Of a stretch of DNA of 64,000 nt, positions 10,670 to 21,093 are shown piece after piece. The position numbers were made by a program, and so were the translations under genes. The DNA comes from Brachypterus glaber (taxonomy: Eukaryota; Arthropoda; Insecta; Coleoptera; Kateretidae), in the NCBI GenBank assembly GCA_958510825.1, contig OY294049.1:35678774-35742773 (forward strand). Direction: 5' to 3'. Within the stretch, counting starts at the first letter, position 1. The number at the start of each line of letters is the position of its first letter. Below the pieces are notes generated by a model. That model was not told the DNA's origin. It searched no databases and saw nothing but the letters and a program-made list of their open reading frames with translations.

Positions 10670-11165
10670 TTTGCTATGATATAGATACTGATATTTTCGA
10701 TAGTTTGAGAATTCAATTTTATGCTTTGTTAAACAAAAATGCAATTTAACGAGCTGTATAAATATTTATTTTTTTACACTCATCCATTTTAAATAAAAAC
10801 CTATCTATTTTTGTAGAAAAAAAAATAAAAAAGGTAAAATATTGTTAAAAAAAAACAAAAATTACATTGTGAAAAAGTTATAGGTACATTATATTTTATT
10901 TAAAAGATAAATATTGTTTTTTGTTTATTTAAAACGTTATTTTAGGGTTTTTAATTTAATATTGTAGATGTAAAATCTATTTTTTTTTTATTTATTGGAA
11001 CCTATTATTATTATTATTATAACATTTATGTTATTTGTTGCGTTTGATGAAAAAATTTGACGCTTGACTCGGACTAAAAGTACTACTTTTGGGCACGTTA
11101 ATTTCGAATCATTAAGCTCGTTGGTTAAACGTACATACTTGTAGTCTAAGAGCTGGTGACCATTT
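10670..11165. other. Unassigned AT-rich sequence
   Basis: No gene or repeat recognised; poly-A/T tracts and short (TTA)n near 11005-11020. Confidence 0.4.
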
Positions 11166-11820
11166 TTATTTCATTATTTGCTCCCAGCTGTGTTTTATAT
11201 ACGTTTTAAAGTACATTCAAATTAAGCTACTTGCAAATCGCCAGGTCTTGGATCGGGTTGCTTTGGATGCTAGAAGCCTCGAAAAGATAGTGAAATGGGG
11301 TCCCCCAAAAATATATTTGTAACTTACGAAGTCAAACAAATTATATTTATTATATTTAGATTAGTCTATTTTCACAGTTTTACACAATTATTCAGTAGGC
11401 TAAGAGTTAAAAAAAGACTTTAAAAACTTTATCTGACATATGTCAACACTAAAAATTCTTAATAATTTTCATTTAATCAAAATGTAATTTCACAAATTCT
11501 CATTTCTTTAAAAAATTAAGTATCACATATTTTAAAGGCACTTTTTAAATACTGTTCTTGTCCCTTGGCCCCAGAATTATTGTGTATAACTATGAAAATA
11601 GCTAAATCTGAATGTATTAAATGAAATGTATATGACTCGGCAAGTTAAAACTAGTTTAGTAAGTGATAATTATACCCTGAATCAGCCATAACAATGATCA
11701 TAGCCCATATAGAATTCTTACAACTGAATTTTGGGACACTCTGTTTGATGAACAAAATTTGATCGATCAAACAAGTTTAATCCATAGAATGCGTTTCTTG
11801 ATTGTTTCGTTTTCTCACAG
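11166..11820. other. Unassigned sequence with one weak open frame
   Basis: After a pyrimidine-rich stretch ending CTCCCAG (about 11188), a plus frame runs about 45 codons to TAA near 11324 and includes LDRVALDARSLEKIVKWG. It has no ATG and no recognised domain, and its phase relation to the host exon was not established. It could be a decayed coding fragment or chance. The rest of the interval shows nothing. Confidence 0.25.
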
Positions 11821-11955
11821 GTCTTCTCGCTGTGAGGAATGTCATATGTAGATGTGCTCAGCAGGGCGCGCTCCGTGTGTCCATTATCCTATGGAGATGC
11901 CGCCGAGACCCCGGCCCTTGCCCCTCTGCATCGTGTTCCATGGTGATGCAAACAT
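11821..11955 (+). other. GC-rich island after an acceptor-like site
   Basis: TTTCGTTTTCTCACAG at 11805-11820 is a good acceptor sequence; the following 135 bp are strikingly GC-rich for this window (TGCCGCCGAGACCCCGGCCC). One frame stays open for about 45 codons, but joining to the phase-0 host exon would hit TGA after four codons. No good donor follows (CATGGTGATG is weak). It may be a cryptic or poison exon, or an unrelated element fragment. Confidence 0.25.
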
Positions 11956-12350
11956 GTGTTCTAGAATAGGCTTCGTTTATAGATAAATGTCTTTACGATA
12001 TGGGCTATTATCGTTTAAAAAAGCACTTTTAATTATTTTATCTGGTAAAGTTTGTGGTAATATTATCATGCTATATTACTATATTTTGACACAAGATAAA
12101 TAGCGAACGAAGAAATATATCTAGAAATTCTAATGGACACTGAGAAAATATTAGCTGTCAATCCATGAAATTCATTGGTTATAACCAGGTTTTATATAGC
12201 CTTAAACTTTAATTCTAAAAAGGTTAATGAATTAAGTTTTTAATTTAAAATAAAATATGCAAACCAACTACAAAATTGTAGTTTGTACTTTGAAGCTTTA
12301 AAAATAATAATGACCATAATGTAAAAGAAAATTTAAATTTAAATTATAAA
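11956..12350. other. Unassigned AT-rich sequence
   Basis: Nothing recognised. Confidence 0.4.
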
Positions 12351-13108
12351 TGAATCGGTCAGTGGAAAAACAGTACTAGTCCAAAAGTAGCCATTTTGAG
12401 ATAAGATAGCCAATGTTCGCAGAATTTGTAGCTTTATTCATTCTGCTTAAAAACATTATTATTTACCCGACACTACGGATGCGAGATCCATATATTTACA
12501 GCAGTCACTTGTTCCTAAATTAAATTAAAACCTTACAAAAAAAAATAAAATAGATAATTTTATAAGCTTTAAAATGATATAGCACACGACCCCCTTTCCA
12601 TTAAAAAAAATGTCCCCCCTCTCCCCCTGTCCGCATTTTAAGAGCTGAAAATATTAAATATATGCGAAAAGATAGATTGGGTTGTCTTTTTAAAATGTTC
12701 CAAATTTGAAGTTGATATCTCAACTTGTTCAGAAGTTAAGAGGGGTGGGGTGACTTTTGGACTTTTGGACCGCACTGTATGTATGGGTATGTAATAAAAC
12801 GTGTTATTTGCAATGCTTGTTATTATTTACTATCGTATAAATTAAACTAAAACAAATTTATTAAAAAAACAAAGAAAAAGAAGTCAGTTAAAAAACATTA
12901 CATGTCCCCGATTTAATTTTTTTCTGCAATTCATTAATGAATTGTTTTTCCCAAAATTGCGCTTCTTATGTATCGGTCTAGTTAAACACTGCAACTTACT
13001 AATGCATGCAAACACTGTATAACCAATATTTACGGAAATAAAAGGTTTTTTGTGTTTATCTCAAAACAGCAATTTTCGACTAGTACTGTTTTTCCACTGA
13101 CCGATTCA
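12351..13108. mobile_element. TIR element with 31-bp perfect ends
   Basis: Bases 12351-12381 (TGAATCGGTCAGTGGAAAAA... to ACTAGTC) are exactly reverse-complemented at 13078-13108. Similarity continues a little way inside (TTTTGAGATAA on both sides). The 758-bp unit contains a half copy of family D (12550-12777), which must have inserted later or been captured. No transposase frame. No unambiguous target duplication at the ends. Confidence 0.8.
12550..12777. mobile_element. Family D half copy (D2), nested
   Basis: Carries one long terminal inverted repeat of family D: TTTATAAGCTTTAAAATGAT, CACACGACCCCCTTTCCATT, CCTGTCCGCATTTTAAGAGC, CTCAACTTGTTCAGAAGTTA, and the terminus TTTTGGACCGCACTG followed by TA. 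The opposite arm is missing. Confidence 0.75.
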
Positions 13109-13119
13109 ATTAAATCTTC

Positions 13120-13253
13120 CATCACTCTATTTTTCAATCATCAAACAAAATTATATTGGTAAACTGCGCAGTTTCGGGCTGCTGACGATGGCCAGCAGCC
13201 CGAAACTGTTACCAATATCACTCTGTACGTTGATTGTAAAAATAGATGGACAA
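13120..13253. mobile_element. Small foldback MITE related to the insert in B2
   Basis: Outer ends TCCATCACTCTATTTTTCAA and TGATTGTAAAAATAGATGGA pair imperfectly, and the centre holds CAGTTTCGGGCTGCTG / CAGCAGCCCGAAACTG as a perfect 16-bp stem. ATTGGTAA and TTACCAAT flank the stem. The same centre and ends appear in 10149-10416. Confidence 0.75.
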
Positions 13254-13404
13254 TTTAAGAGGGATCTTGTTTAAAAATATTTTTGAAAAAATCCAAGTAG
13301 ACGAAAATCCTTAGTTTCTAAAGGAAAAAGATGAGATTAAATTTAGTTTATACATAAATGTTATAAAATAAAACATGATGAAAATCTTTGTTTTTTTTTA
13401 AGTT

Positions 13405-14036
13405 CTAGTATAGTATATTCTATAACTAGTATGGAATAGACAATATTCGGCGAGAGCGGAAAGTTTGTCATACGAGCCGGCAGGCGAGTATGACGGTCCC
13501 GCGAGCGCGGAATGACTATTCCATACGTGTTGTAGACTATACTTTTTCTTCGACTGCAAATATGAAATACTGTATGGCTTTAAACTGAGGACCAGGTTAA
13601 AAACAATGTTTTTTTTGACTCGACATTGCAAATGCATGCATACAAAACACATATTTTTAAATAAAGCAATTAATGTTATTTAATAATTTTATCAAATCAG
13701 TACTTAAAAGAGATTTTTATTTAATTTTAGCACATATTTACAAATTATAATGCAAAAATTGAAGGTTATGTCAGATTGTTGTGACAGATATCAGGTTTAA
13801 CTATTTAACAGTTTTAATTTTTTAAACTAAATTGATAACAAACTGGTCAAATTTTAAGAAAAACTAATAAACTTTTTAACGCAAAACTTTAAATTGCATT
13901 AAATTATTCAATATTTCATAGTAAAATAAATATATTTTTGCTATTTTGCTACAGTTTTCTTTACTTTTATAAACAAGAGATGGCACTACATGTTCTTATT
14001 GATACGGAATATTCATACCGTATCTAGAACTAGAAT
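13405..14036. repeat. Family A dispersed repeat, copy 2
   Basis: Aligns with copies 1 and 3 without the SINE; the palindromic core is 13429-13526 (GTATGGAATAG ... CTATTCCATAC, with CGAGCCGGCAGGCGAG at the tip). It stops at TAGAACTAGAATG, where a (GTA)n run begins and the last part of the family is missing. Confidence 0.8.
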
Positions 14037-14064
14037 GTAGTAGTAGTAGTAGTAGTAGTAGTAG
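14037..14064. repeat. (GTA)n microsatellite at the broken end of family A copy 2
   Basis: Nine clean trinucleotides (TAGTAGTAG...). It lies precisely where copy 2 diverges from the other family A copies. A similar (GTA)n forms the tail of the retroposon at 27878-28055, so this may mark a retroposon end, but no target duplication was found here. Confidence 0.7.
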
Positions 14065-14562
14065 ATAAAAACTGTTCTACAAACTTTTAGAAAGTACTTT
14101 TAGAACCACCCATATACAATAATATATTGACTTTTATCTTGTGACCACAATAAAAATCTACAAATTACAAAGTCATTGTTAACGATGCGATCAAAACTTA
14201 TTTGTATTGTCTTGGTTAGATGACCAAATCAATGGAGTGGATTTAAACGGTTTTGATTCAGATTACATGCACGATTGGATCCGTGAATATAATCTCATTA
14301 TTACCTTTATACAAAGCTTAACATGTTCCTTTTGAAATTACTTGCAATCTTTTGATCATGGATTATTATAAATAGTTTACGATGAAGAAGTAATTTTGTA
14401 AATACTGTTTACCAAATATTTTCAAATATTAATGTCAGATAAGCTCCGCGCAGAATCCTTCTAAGTTGACCAAGTCATGGGCATCGTGCTTATTTGTTTA
14501 TTTTTCTGTGGTTGGCAGAATAGATTTAATAACCTATATTAGGTTGACTTTTGAAAGTCAAT
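14065..14562. other. Unassigned AT-rich sequence
   Basis: No gene or repeat recognised. Confidence 0.4.
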
Positions 14563-14750
14563 GACTTTCTTGTGTTTCCAACTCACTGTCAATCAATAAA
14601 TTATTATTAAATTTAAAAAAAAATCAAATAATTTGAGAAAAACAAGAAGAAAATGGCAAAAAGAACAAGAAAATTCCTTAGAAATTAAACTAAAGTATCA
14701 ATCTGCAAATGTTTTGTTAAAATGAAGCTGTGCTCAATAAAAGTTTTATA
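14563..14750 (+). repeat. Family AC repeat, copy 1
   Basis: Aligns with 55547-55735: GAAAAACAAGAA, AAAAGAACAAGAAAA, CC(T/)TAGAAATTAAACTAA versus CCTAAAAAAGGAAACTAA, and CAAATGTTTTGTTAAAATGA. Same orientation. Class unknown. Confidence 0.55.
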
Positions 14751-15400
14751 GGAAACTATAGTCCGTCCAATTATGCAAGATAGTAGTTTAAAATTCCCGC
14801 GGTTTTTAAAAACTCGTACCTTTTAACATATAAAATATTTTGACATTTTTTGTCTATGACAATGATTGACGGTTGTTAAAGCTAATAAAAGAAGAGAAAG
14901 TTACATAAAAAAATGGTTATAGTTAATGTTATTTTGTATGGTATTGAAAAAGGTACTTTTTTGGTTTATTCTTCATACACTCACACTAAATTAGCATATT
15001 CTACATATTATACAAACGTAAATTATATTGAACACAGGGAAAACGTCAAATTTTTAGGTTACAATTACAACTTAAGGCCTATCCAGAGGCTCGCATAACA
15101 ACCATTACAAGATACATGACGACACATCAAGCCAATCCTGGCATGGCATTCTTATATAGTACATATAGTACCATCATTTTCATAGAAAACGCTCATATCA
15201 CAGAACCCTGAGGTACCCCAACATTTTAAATTTTTAGTTGTGGTATATGTACTTTACTAAGATTGACACTGACATTTTCCGTAATAATTAAGCAAGGTTA
15301 AAGTACAGTCTATATTATATAGTGCAAGTCCTATAACTGTTTTTAAGCATATATGCTTATAAGCAAAAAGGTTAACAAATTTTATTATAAATGATATTTA
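14751..15400. repeat. Spacer containing half of a family F palindrome
   Basis: At 15074-15165, AAGGCCTATCCAGAGGCTCG and AATCCTGGCATGGCATTCTT match the palindromic MITE family F (16707-16857, 43298-43446), but the closing arm is decayed. The rest is unassigned; the frame at 14913-15098 is judged chance. Confidence 0.5.
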
Positions 15401-16016
15401 TACAGTATGTCTCCAGATAGAGTTACAAAGAGGAATTAATTTTTTATTTTTGATTTGATCTCAAAAAAAGTCACTATAACTTGCCCTGCTTGATTTTAAA
15501 CTCCCAAAACACTAAGCGCTTTTTGTACAACTCTTACGGTTCATGGGATAATGTTTTTTTCTTCAAAATAGTGTCTTTAAAAATATAAAGAAAAAAAAAC
15601 ATCATCAAGAGTGACTTATTTTAAGATATCAAAAATAAAAAAATCTTCTTTGTAATTCTAACAGTTGGTTTGTGTAATTTGGTGTAATTTTTGCGTGCCA
15701 AGCCTCAGTGATGGCCTGTCGTAATTCTTCAGCATTATGACCCAGGAAAGTTAGTTTCTTCCCTCGCTCTGACTCCGGTATGGAAAGGGTTTTCCCGCAG
15801 ATAATTCATTAATTGCATATCTTCTTCTGCACTACTCATTCTACTTCGAACAGAACCCCGCTTTCTGCTAATCTGTCCAGTTTCCTCAAGTTTTTTCTTT
15901 GCTCGCATTATAGTGCTGTTTGCAACATTTAATTCAGTGGCTATTTCACGTACACTTATCCCGTCATTTATTCTTGCTGTTATAATACATTTTTGATAAT
16001 TTGTAAGCTGCGGCAT
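15401..16016 (-). mobile_element. Internally deleted Tc1/mariner-type element
   Basis: Starts with TA followed by CAGTATGTCTCCAGATAGAG, a Tc1-like terminus, and contains on the minus strand the two ends of a transposase (see 15735-16016) joined after loss of the catalytic core. Segment 15411-15475 and segment 15611-15663 are inverted repeats of each other (TTACAAAGA, TTTTTATTTTTGAT, AAGTCAC). The matching far terminus beyond 16016 was not found, so the element is also truncated there. Confidence 0.65.
15735..16016 (-). pseudogene. Tc1/mariner-like transposase, N-terminal domain only
   Basis: The 93-residue frame begins MPQLTNYQKCIITARI and contains a helix-turn-helix (DGISVREIATELNVANSTI), then a basic GSxRSRMS-type linker and EEDMQLMNYLRENPF, the paired-like DNA-binding half of Tc1-family transposases (normally about 340 residues). 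It stops after NFPGS. Immediately downstream, in a shifted frame at about 15739-15655, HNAEELRQAITEAW followed by KITPNY resembles the C-terminal tail of the same family. The DDE/D catalytic domain is missing, so it cannot transpose. DNA-binding activity of the fragment is possible only in principle. Confidence 0.8.
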
Positions 16017-16655
16017 AACTAATGTGAATTATTTTGACAAGTAATGTCATAATAATATTTGACAAATAAATGTCAAAGTTCAATATAATCTGTAACATTT
16101 TTAGGTGTAAGCGTTTATTATGAAAACGATGGTACTTGTTATGCGAGTTTTCCCGGGCCCGTATTCCCGGGAGTGCAGATCTAATATAATGACAGGGATT
16201 TTTTTACGTTGTGGTTTGTAAACATTCACTACTTATTAATTTTTCTCAATGAATTAAAAAAAAAACAAAATTTATTAATTTTTTAATAACAAAAAGTAAC
16301 TATAAAAGAAAAAGTTCCCTTTATCTTTATACAACAACATTGTTTTATAATTTAGCTGCTTAGCATAAACATGAATGGGTACTATTTAATACATAATCAT
16401 AAAAATATGTCGTGCTTGTGTTTATGACAAAAAATTATTCATAGAGCGTCCATGTATCATAATGAAAGTCTTATGTCTCTTCTAACTGTTTTGTTAAAGC
16501 TCGTAAAGCACTTCGTGACAGATATGATACACCGCTTGTAGATTTCTCTTTGGACAAACTAACATACACTGTAAAAACTTTTTATACTAGACTGGTTTCT
16601 AAAAAAGTAAATTTGTATATAAGTACTACTTATAGCTGTATGTTATAACATTTAT
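16017..16655. other. Unassigned sequence
   Basis: Short GC-rich patch CCCGGGCCCGTATTCCCGGG at about 16151-16170 is self-complementary at its ends. No gene recognised. Confidence 0.4.
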
Positions 16656-16880
16656 GGGCACTAGATCTAGGTCTTAAGTCAGCAAGAGCTGTGTCTCGCA
16701 TTGCTAAAGGCCTATCCAGAAGCTTGCATAAGAACATAAAACATAATAATGCGGTGCCGTCATTGGCTTACAAGATACATGGCGGCAGATCAAGCCAATC
16801 ACGGCATCGCATTCTTATGTATTACGTTCTCATGCGAGCTTATGGAAATGCCTTAAGTTAAGTCCTAGATCTGGTGTCCC
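16656..16880. mobile_element. Nested palindromes: family F MITE inside a second inverted repeat
   Basis: Outer arms: GGGCACTAGATCTAGGTCTT (16656-) and its near reverse complement AAGTCCTAGATCTGGTGTCC (to 16880). Inner arms: AAGGCCTATCCAGAAGCTTG from 16707 and CATGCGAGCTTATGGAAATG towards 16857, with ATAATGCGGTGCCGTCATTGGCTT mirrored by AAGCCAATCACGGCATCGCA (first quoted in part). The family F part recurs at 43298-43446 and 60262-60388. Confidence 0.8.
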
Positions 16881-17093
16881 TAATAACATTATCTCCCTTG
16901 TTTTAATAATTATATTCCTAAAAAAAACTATAATAAATTTATTTTATTTTAGAGGAAGGGATAACTCACTGACCTTTAGCGCACACAAAATTTTGGTTCT
17001 AACCTGATGCAGCCATTATCTTTTTTCTTACTCACATTCCACTATGGGCCAGGAGAACTTCGTTTTTGGCGAAAACTCGGCTTTTGGCCCTAA
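16881..17093. other. Unassigned sequence
   Basis: No gene or repeat recognised. Confidence 0.4.
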
Positions 17094-17275
17094 TATTGTA
17101 AAAATTAGTAACATGGGGTTTTCGAGGATGGTGAAACCGAGTCTGATTATAAAAATACAAAATTCAAAATGGCGGATCCAATATGGCGGCCAAATCTGTT
17201 AGATGTTATTGGATTCTGATGAAAATTGGTACCCAGGGGTTTTCGAGGATGCTGAAACCGAATCTGAGAACATTC
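17094..17275. repeat. Two-unit diverged tandem repeat with ATGGCGG motifs
   Basis: GGGGTTTTCGAGGATGGTGAAACCGAGTCTGA-like text at about 17115 recurs at about 17236 as GGGGTTTTCGAGGATGCTGA, 120 bp apart. Between them lie AAAATGGCGGATCC and AATATGGCGGCC. No other copy in the window. Confidence 0.6.
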
Positions 17276-17536
17276 TATACTACTTTATTGTTTTAGTTTA
17301 GTTTATTGGTTTAAAGTCATTTTTAAACATCTACAGAGATATTTTATAGCGTATTAGACTGAATAGTTAGTAGAAATTTGGTAAAATAACTCGGTTTTTA
17401 AGAGAAACTTTAGGTATTTGTGTGGACAAAAGCTAAGAATAGAGAGGTTAAGAAATTACATTTTAAATGCTAGATTTTGTTATTTTACGCAAATTCTTAA
17501 GAAACCATATCCTTTTTAAATAAGTATTCCCTAATG
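17276..17536. other. Unassigned AT-rich sequence
   Basis: Nothing recognised. Confidence 0.4.
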
Positions 17537-17652
17537 CAAATGACGGGTCTGAGCGGGGATAAATGTTGCATAAACCGGACTTGAGCGGGTGAATTTCATC
17601 CGCTCACGTCCGGTTTGTGCACCGTTTGTACCCGCGCAGACCCGTCATTTTC
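17537..17652. repeat. GC-rich foldback (family G), single copy
   Basis: AAATGACGGGTCTGAGCGGG and CCCGCGCAGACCCGTCATTT are inverted; inside, GCATAAACCGGACTTGAGCGG pairs with CCGCTCACGTCCGGTTTGTGC (quoted in part by position 17570-17620). Arms are about 55 bp with almost no loop. The minus-strand frame downstream (17673-17918) is not protein-like. Confidence 0.75.
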
Positions 17653-18082
17653 AATAGGGTATAATATTATAGTTAAAAAATAATCACTAAAATGTAAAAT
17701 TTAACATGGTTAATAAAAAAATATATTCCAATCTCAAATTCTTGATTTTTCTGTAAAGAATTTTTTACCGTGTAGGTATCTCTTCGGACAGAAGAGCCAT
17801 TATTTAAAAAAAGTGATCGCACACCTGTTGCCGACGTTGTGTTGCAGTATTTTTTATTAGTGGTAACAGGCGACACTCTACGTACGATTTTCCATCGTTT
17901 TCCTGCTATATAGCACAATATATTACTTCATTATTACCTACAAATCCGTTTTACTTTTCACGCCGTATAAAATATTGCCTATGACTTTTTTTTGGGACAT
18001 AAATTGTTCCTTTTCTATGTTTTTTATTAGTTCGTTGCCAAATTTTCGGCGCTGATATATTTTATCTTTTGCGGATGGTTGG
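17653..18082. other. Unassigned sequence
   Basis: No gene recognised; the 81-codon minus frame at 17673-17918 has no domain. Confidence 0.4.
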
Positions 18083-18440
18083 GGTAAGTTTTTTACATCT
18101 GCACTTAGTACTACTAAGAGTGTCGAGTATTATAGTATTTTTTTTTGGGTCCGTCTGTCTGTAAGCTTGATACCTCCATTCCTAGAAAAGATATCGACAA
18201 GCGGTTTTTTGCATATTTTTGGGGTAAACGATTGGGGCAAGGGTGTAAGAATGGGGTAAATTTTCTTTTATTAACGTTTTTTGGTTGTAGTTAATTATCA
18301 CCTTATTTTATTAAATTGGCGCTTAAATCAAAGATTTTTTTTAATTGCTCCAAAAATGTAAAATGTAAAAACTATTTTTTTTTCTAAAATACATTGTTTT
18401 CGATATACCGGCGTTTAAAGCAGTAAAATGTTTTTTTTTA
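18083..18440 (-). repeat. Family E repeat, diverged copy (E3)
   Basis: Reverse-complement match to 24724-25420: CACTTAGTACTACTAAGAGT, GTCCGTCTGTCTG, GATATCGACAAGCGGTTTTT, TTTGGGGTAAACGATTGGGG, GGCGTTTAAAGCAGTAAAA. More diverged than E1 and E2 are from each other. Confidence 0.7.
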
Positions 18441-18459
18441 CATAGTTAAATAAAGAATT

Positions 18460-18675
18460 CAAAGCTCCTTAAAATGACTTATCACCAGACCTATTGTGCC
18501 GTTTAAAATATTGTCACCCATTGCCACCCTGGCGCCGCCTTACCGAATAAAAAATTGAAAAATATTTTAAATCATAGCTTTTATTGTGTGATATACATAT
18601 TCCAAATTTGAAGTTTATTTCTCATTCCGTTTAAAAGTTACGAGGGGTGTACCATTCAAAACAATAACCCTGTAT
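18460..18675. mobile_element. Family X half copy
   Basis: Shares CTTACCGAATAAAAAATTGA, ATACATATTCCAAATTTGAA, TTATTTCTCAT and the terminus AATAACCCTG followed by TA with the full element at 62008-62520. Only one arm is present. Confidence 0.7.
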
Positions 18676-18892
18676 AGCAGCTATATATAGGTATTATTCA
18701 ACTTAGAAGATAACATGTTGTGCGCCTTCGCCATTTTTGCAAATAAGTAAAAATGTAGGTGAAAGGAGAAAGTACTTACAAAAACACGACACCCAAGGTA
18801 AATATTTTTTTTTTAAATGATTTTAAAAATTTTATTAAAACAAAAAATATTTGATTTGGACATTTTATTGAAAAAAAAAATAAAAAAAGTTT

Positions 18893-18974
18893 CGCTGCGA
18901 ACAGGATTCGAACCTGTGCGGGCAGAGCCCATTTGATTTCGAGTCAAACTCCTTAACCACTCGGACATCGCAGC
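18893..18974 (-). tRNA. tRNA-Ser(CGA)
   Basis: The 82-nt minus-strand sequence folds fully: acceptor GCTGCGA/TCGCAGC with G discriminator, D arm TCC..GAGTGGTTAA..GGA, anticodon stem TTTGA/TCAAA around CTCGAAA (anticodon CGA, decoding UCG), a long variable arm TGGGCTCTGCCCGC as in class II tRNAs, and a T arm ACAGG-TTCGAAT-CCTGT. No intron, no encoded CCA. The 3' flank AAACTTTTTTTA gives a T-run Pol III terminator within a few bases. Box B (GGTTCGAATCC) is perfect; box A (TGTCCGAGTGG) differs from consensus at one site, with compensating pairing in the D stem. It appears intact and functional, and lies antisense inside the inferred intron. Confidence 0.95.
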
Positions 18975-20017
18975 TCTTCTTGGGCTTGAATTTTTATGCC
19001 ATGCAATTTCTTAATCGATTAGATTAAATCAATATAAAATTTTAACAAGTTTACAAAAAAAAACAATGAATTAACAATTTTTTATTTCTTTTTTACTTTA
19101 CAATAAATACAATTAAAAATTATTGTCATAAATAAAAAAAATTAATTAAAAACTATTTAATTTTATGCTTATTCTAAATAGATTGTCAATTTACAACATT
19201 AAAGCAGTAATATTTAAAAAGAAAAGCATTATACTTAATTTTTATATAATTCATATTGATTTTTCCCGAACTACTGGACCTTCGAGCCGGATCCTAACTT
19301 TTTTACTTATTTATTTATTTATTAAAATTAAAAACTTTATTAGATAAAATTAAAAACAACATAAACATAAAATTCTAAAAAAAAAATTAAAAAATGCAAG
19401 GTAACCCTATTCTTTTTATTATTTTGTACTTACAGACATAGTGTATTTTTTACGCCGTCTAATTTTATAATGAACAAGTGAAAAATTCTCGGAAAATTAC
19501 TGTGCAAAACCAATTTCTTCGGTCCGATTTAGGGCTTAAACTGAATGTCCGAAAGGTACTGAGATGCGGAAAGCCGCAGTTAGATGTGGAGAGAAATCAA
19601 AAACTGCACACTATCCAGACGTAAAATTTACGCCGTTTCTGTAGGTAAGGGTTAAAAAATAAACAAACTCAAATAATTCTAATCAAATTTAATTTATTAT
19701 TATAAATATTTTCACGAAAGATTGTCCTCTGTAAAAGTGAATCAGGACCCTCCACATTGACAAATTTAATTGAATTTGACTTCCATGATATAAAACTAAT
19801 TAAATTAACCCAGCAGAAGCAATAATAAACGTAATTATCTCAACATTTACAATTAAACATCTTATTTTTTATTACTTAATTACTACGTTTATATCCCCAT
19901 AAAAATATCATCATACATTGGAAAAGTAACATTAATCTTGTACGAGTAGGTAGTGTCATTTTTCTCTCTTTATTTGCGATTTTATTAAATCTTAACTTTG
20001 GGCCCAAACTCAGAATA
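18975..20017. other. Unassigned AT-rich sequence
   Basis: A GC-richer patch at about 19480-19620 (GGTCCGATTTAGGGCTTAAA, GAAAGCCGCAGTTAGATG) is of unknown origin. The frame at 19165-19347 is judged chance. No repeat copy found. Confidence 0.4.
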
Positions 20018-20437
20018 TCTTTTGGCATATATTCAATACTTTTAGTTTTTAAAATGGAGTCAGGGGGTCAAAAAGGGGGGTCGTGAGATACATCATTTTA
20101 AAGCAATTAAAATTCTGTATTTGACCATATATTTTTTTATTTTTTTTAATTTTTTTTTTTTATTTTGCTAAAATACTATTTTTTAACTTTTTTTCGTAAA
20201 AATTTAATTTAACGCATTCAAAAAAATTTTAAGAAATTCTAACCAAATTTCGTATTTTCAACCTTATTTTAAACCCCAAAAAAAATATTCAAAAAAATTA
20301 GAAAAATACGTGGACAATTTGAGAATCCCGTGAGCTTTAAAATGATGTATCACACGACCCCCTTTCCATAAAAAAAATCTCCTCCATGTCCCCCTGCCCA
20401 CATTTTAAAGGCTGAAAATATCAAATATAGTGGGGAC
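20018..20437. mobile_element. Family D central part (D3), both termini missing
   Basis: Contains the two inner arm segments in inverted orientation: GGGGGGTCGTGAGATACATC plus ATTTTAAAGCAATTAAAATT on the left, and GAGCTTTAAAATGATGTATC plus ACACGACCCCCTTTCC on the right. TA-flanked ends are absent. The adjacent text (20440-20545) resembles a diverged segment at 52760-52910 (ACAACTTTT, GGCCTAAAAATACAACTT). Confidence 0.65.
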
Positions 20438-20545
20438 CTTTTTTTTTAGTCATTAACTTTTTTGTCGAAGAAAAAAGTTGCATTTTTAGGCTAAAAAAAG
20501 TTGGCATTTTTGACCTTCTACCCTTCCCTACGAAATCTTCTTCGC

Positions 20546-21090
20546 CACAGCCTTGGTTGTAACCTATGGACATATTTCAAAATATTTAATAATATGGAAT
20601 GATCTCAACACAAATACTTCAATAAAAATATTATTATTATTATTTTAAATTTTTTAAATATCTCAGTATGTTAACTGGTACCTAGGTTACAATGGCAGAC
20701 TTGATTAAAAAATAAGTTTTTAGGCTAGGGCTAGACAAAGCAACCCTAGTTAAAACTAATGGTAAAAAGTGATCTAGAGGGTGGATTCGAAATAAAGATC
20801 TTGGGAGTGACTTACACGAATTTACATGACATGGGGGTGCTTCGGTCGAATTGACCCCTAGAGGAAGTGTTGACCACACCAACCTTTCTGGCACGTCACT
20901 CCCACATTTGCTACGTCGTTCATCATCCATAACTTTATTCTCTGTGACCTACGCCCGTAACGTTGATTATGACATGATATATAGTGTTCAACAATCACTA
21001 GTTTCACTGTCATATGATAAATATCTAACTGACTAACAAAAAATATATCTGTGTAGGTACTTTGAGAGTCCACATTTAAATATCGTCAGG
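20546..21090. other. Unassigned sequence with a GC-richer patch
   Basis: Bases about 20690-20970 are more balanced in composition and hold overlapping open frames on both strands (82 codons minus at 20682-20930; 61 plus; 71 minus). None shows a recognisable domain, and their mutual overlap argues against all being real. A small gene or old coding relic cannot be excluded. Confidence 0.25.
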
Positions 21091-21093
21091 TTA

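Noticed and set aside
20682..21073. Overlapping frames of 82, 61 and 71 codons in a GC-richer patch
   Set aside because: No domain, mutually overlapping on both strands, no splice or promoter context; kept only as an unexplained patch.
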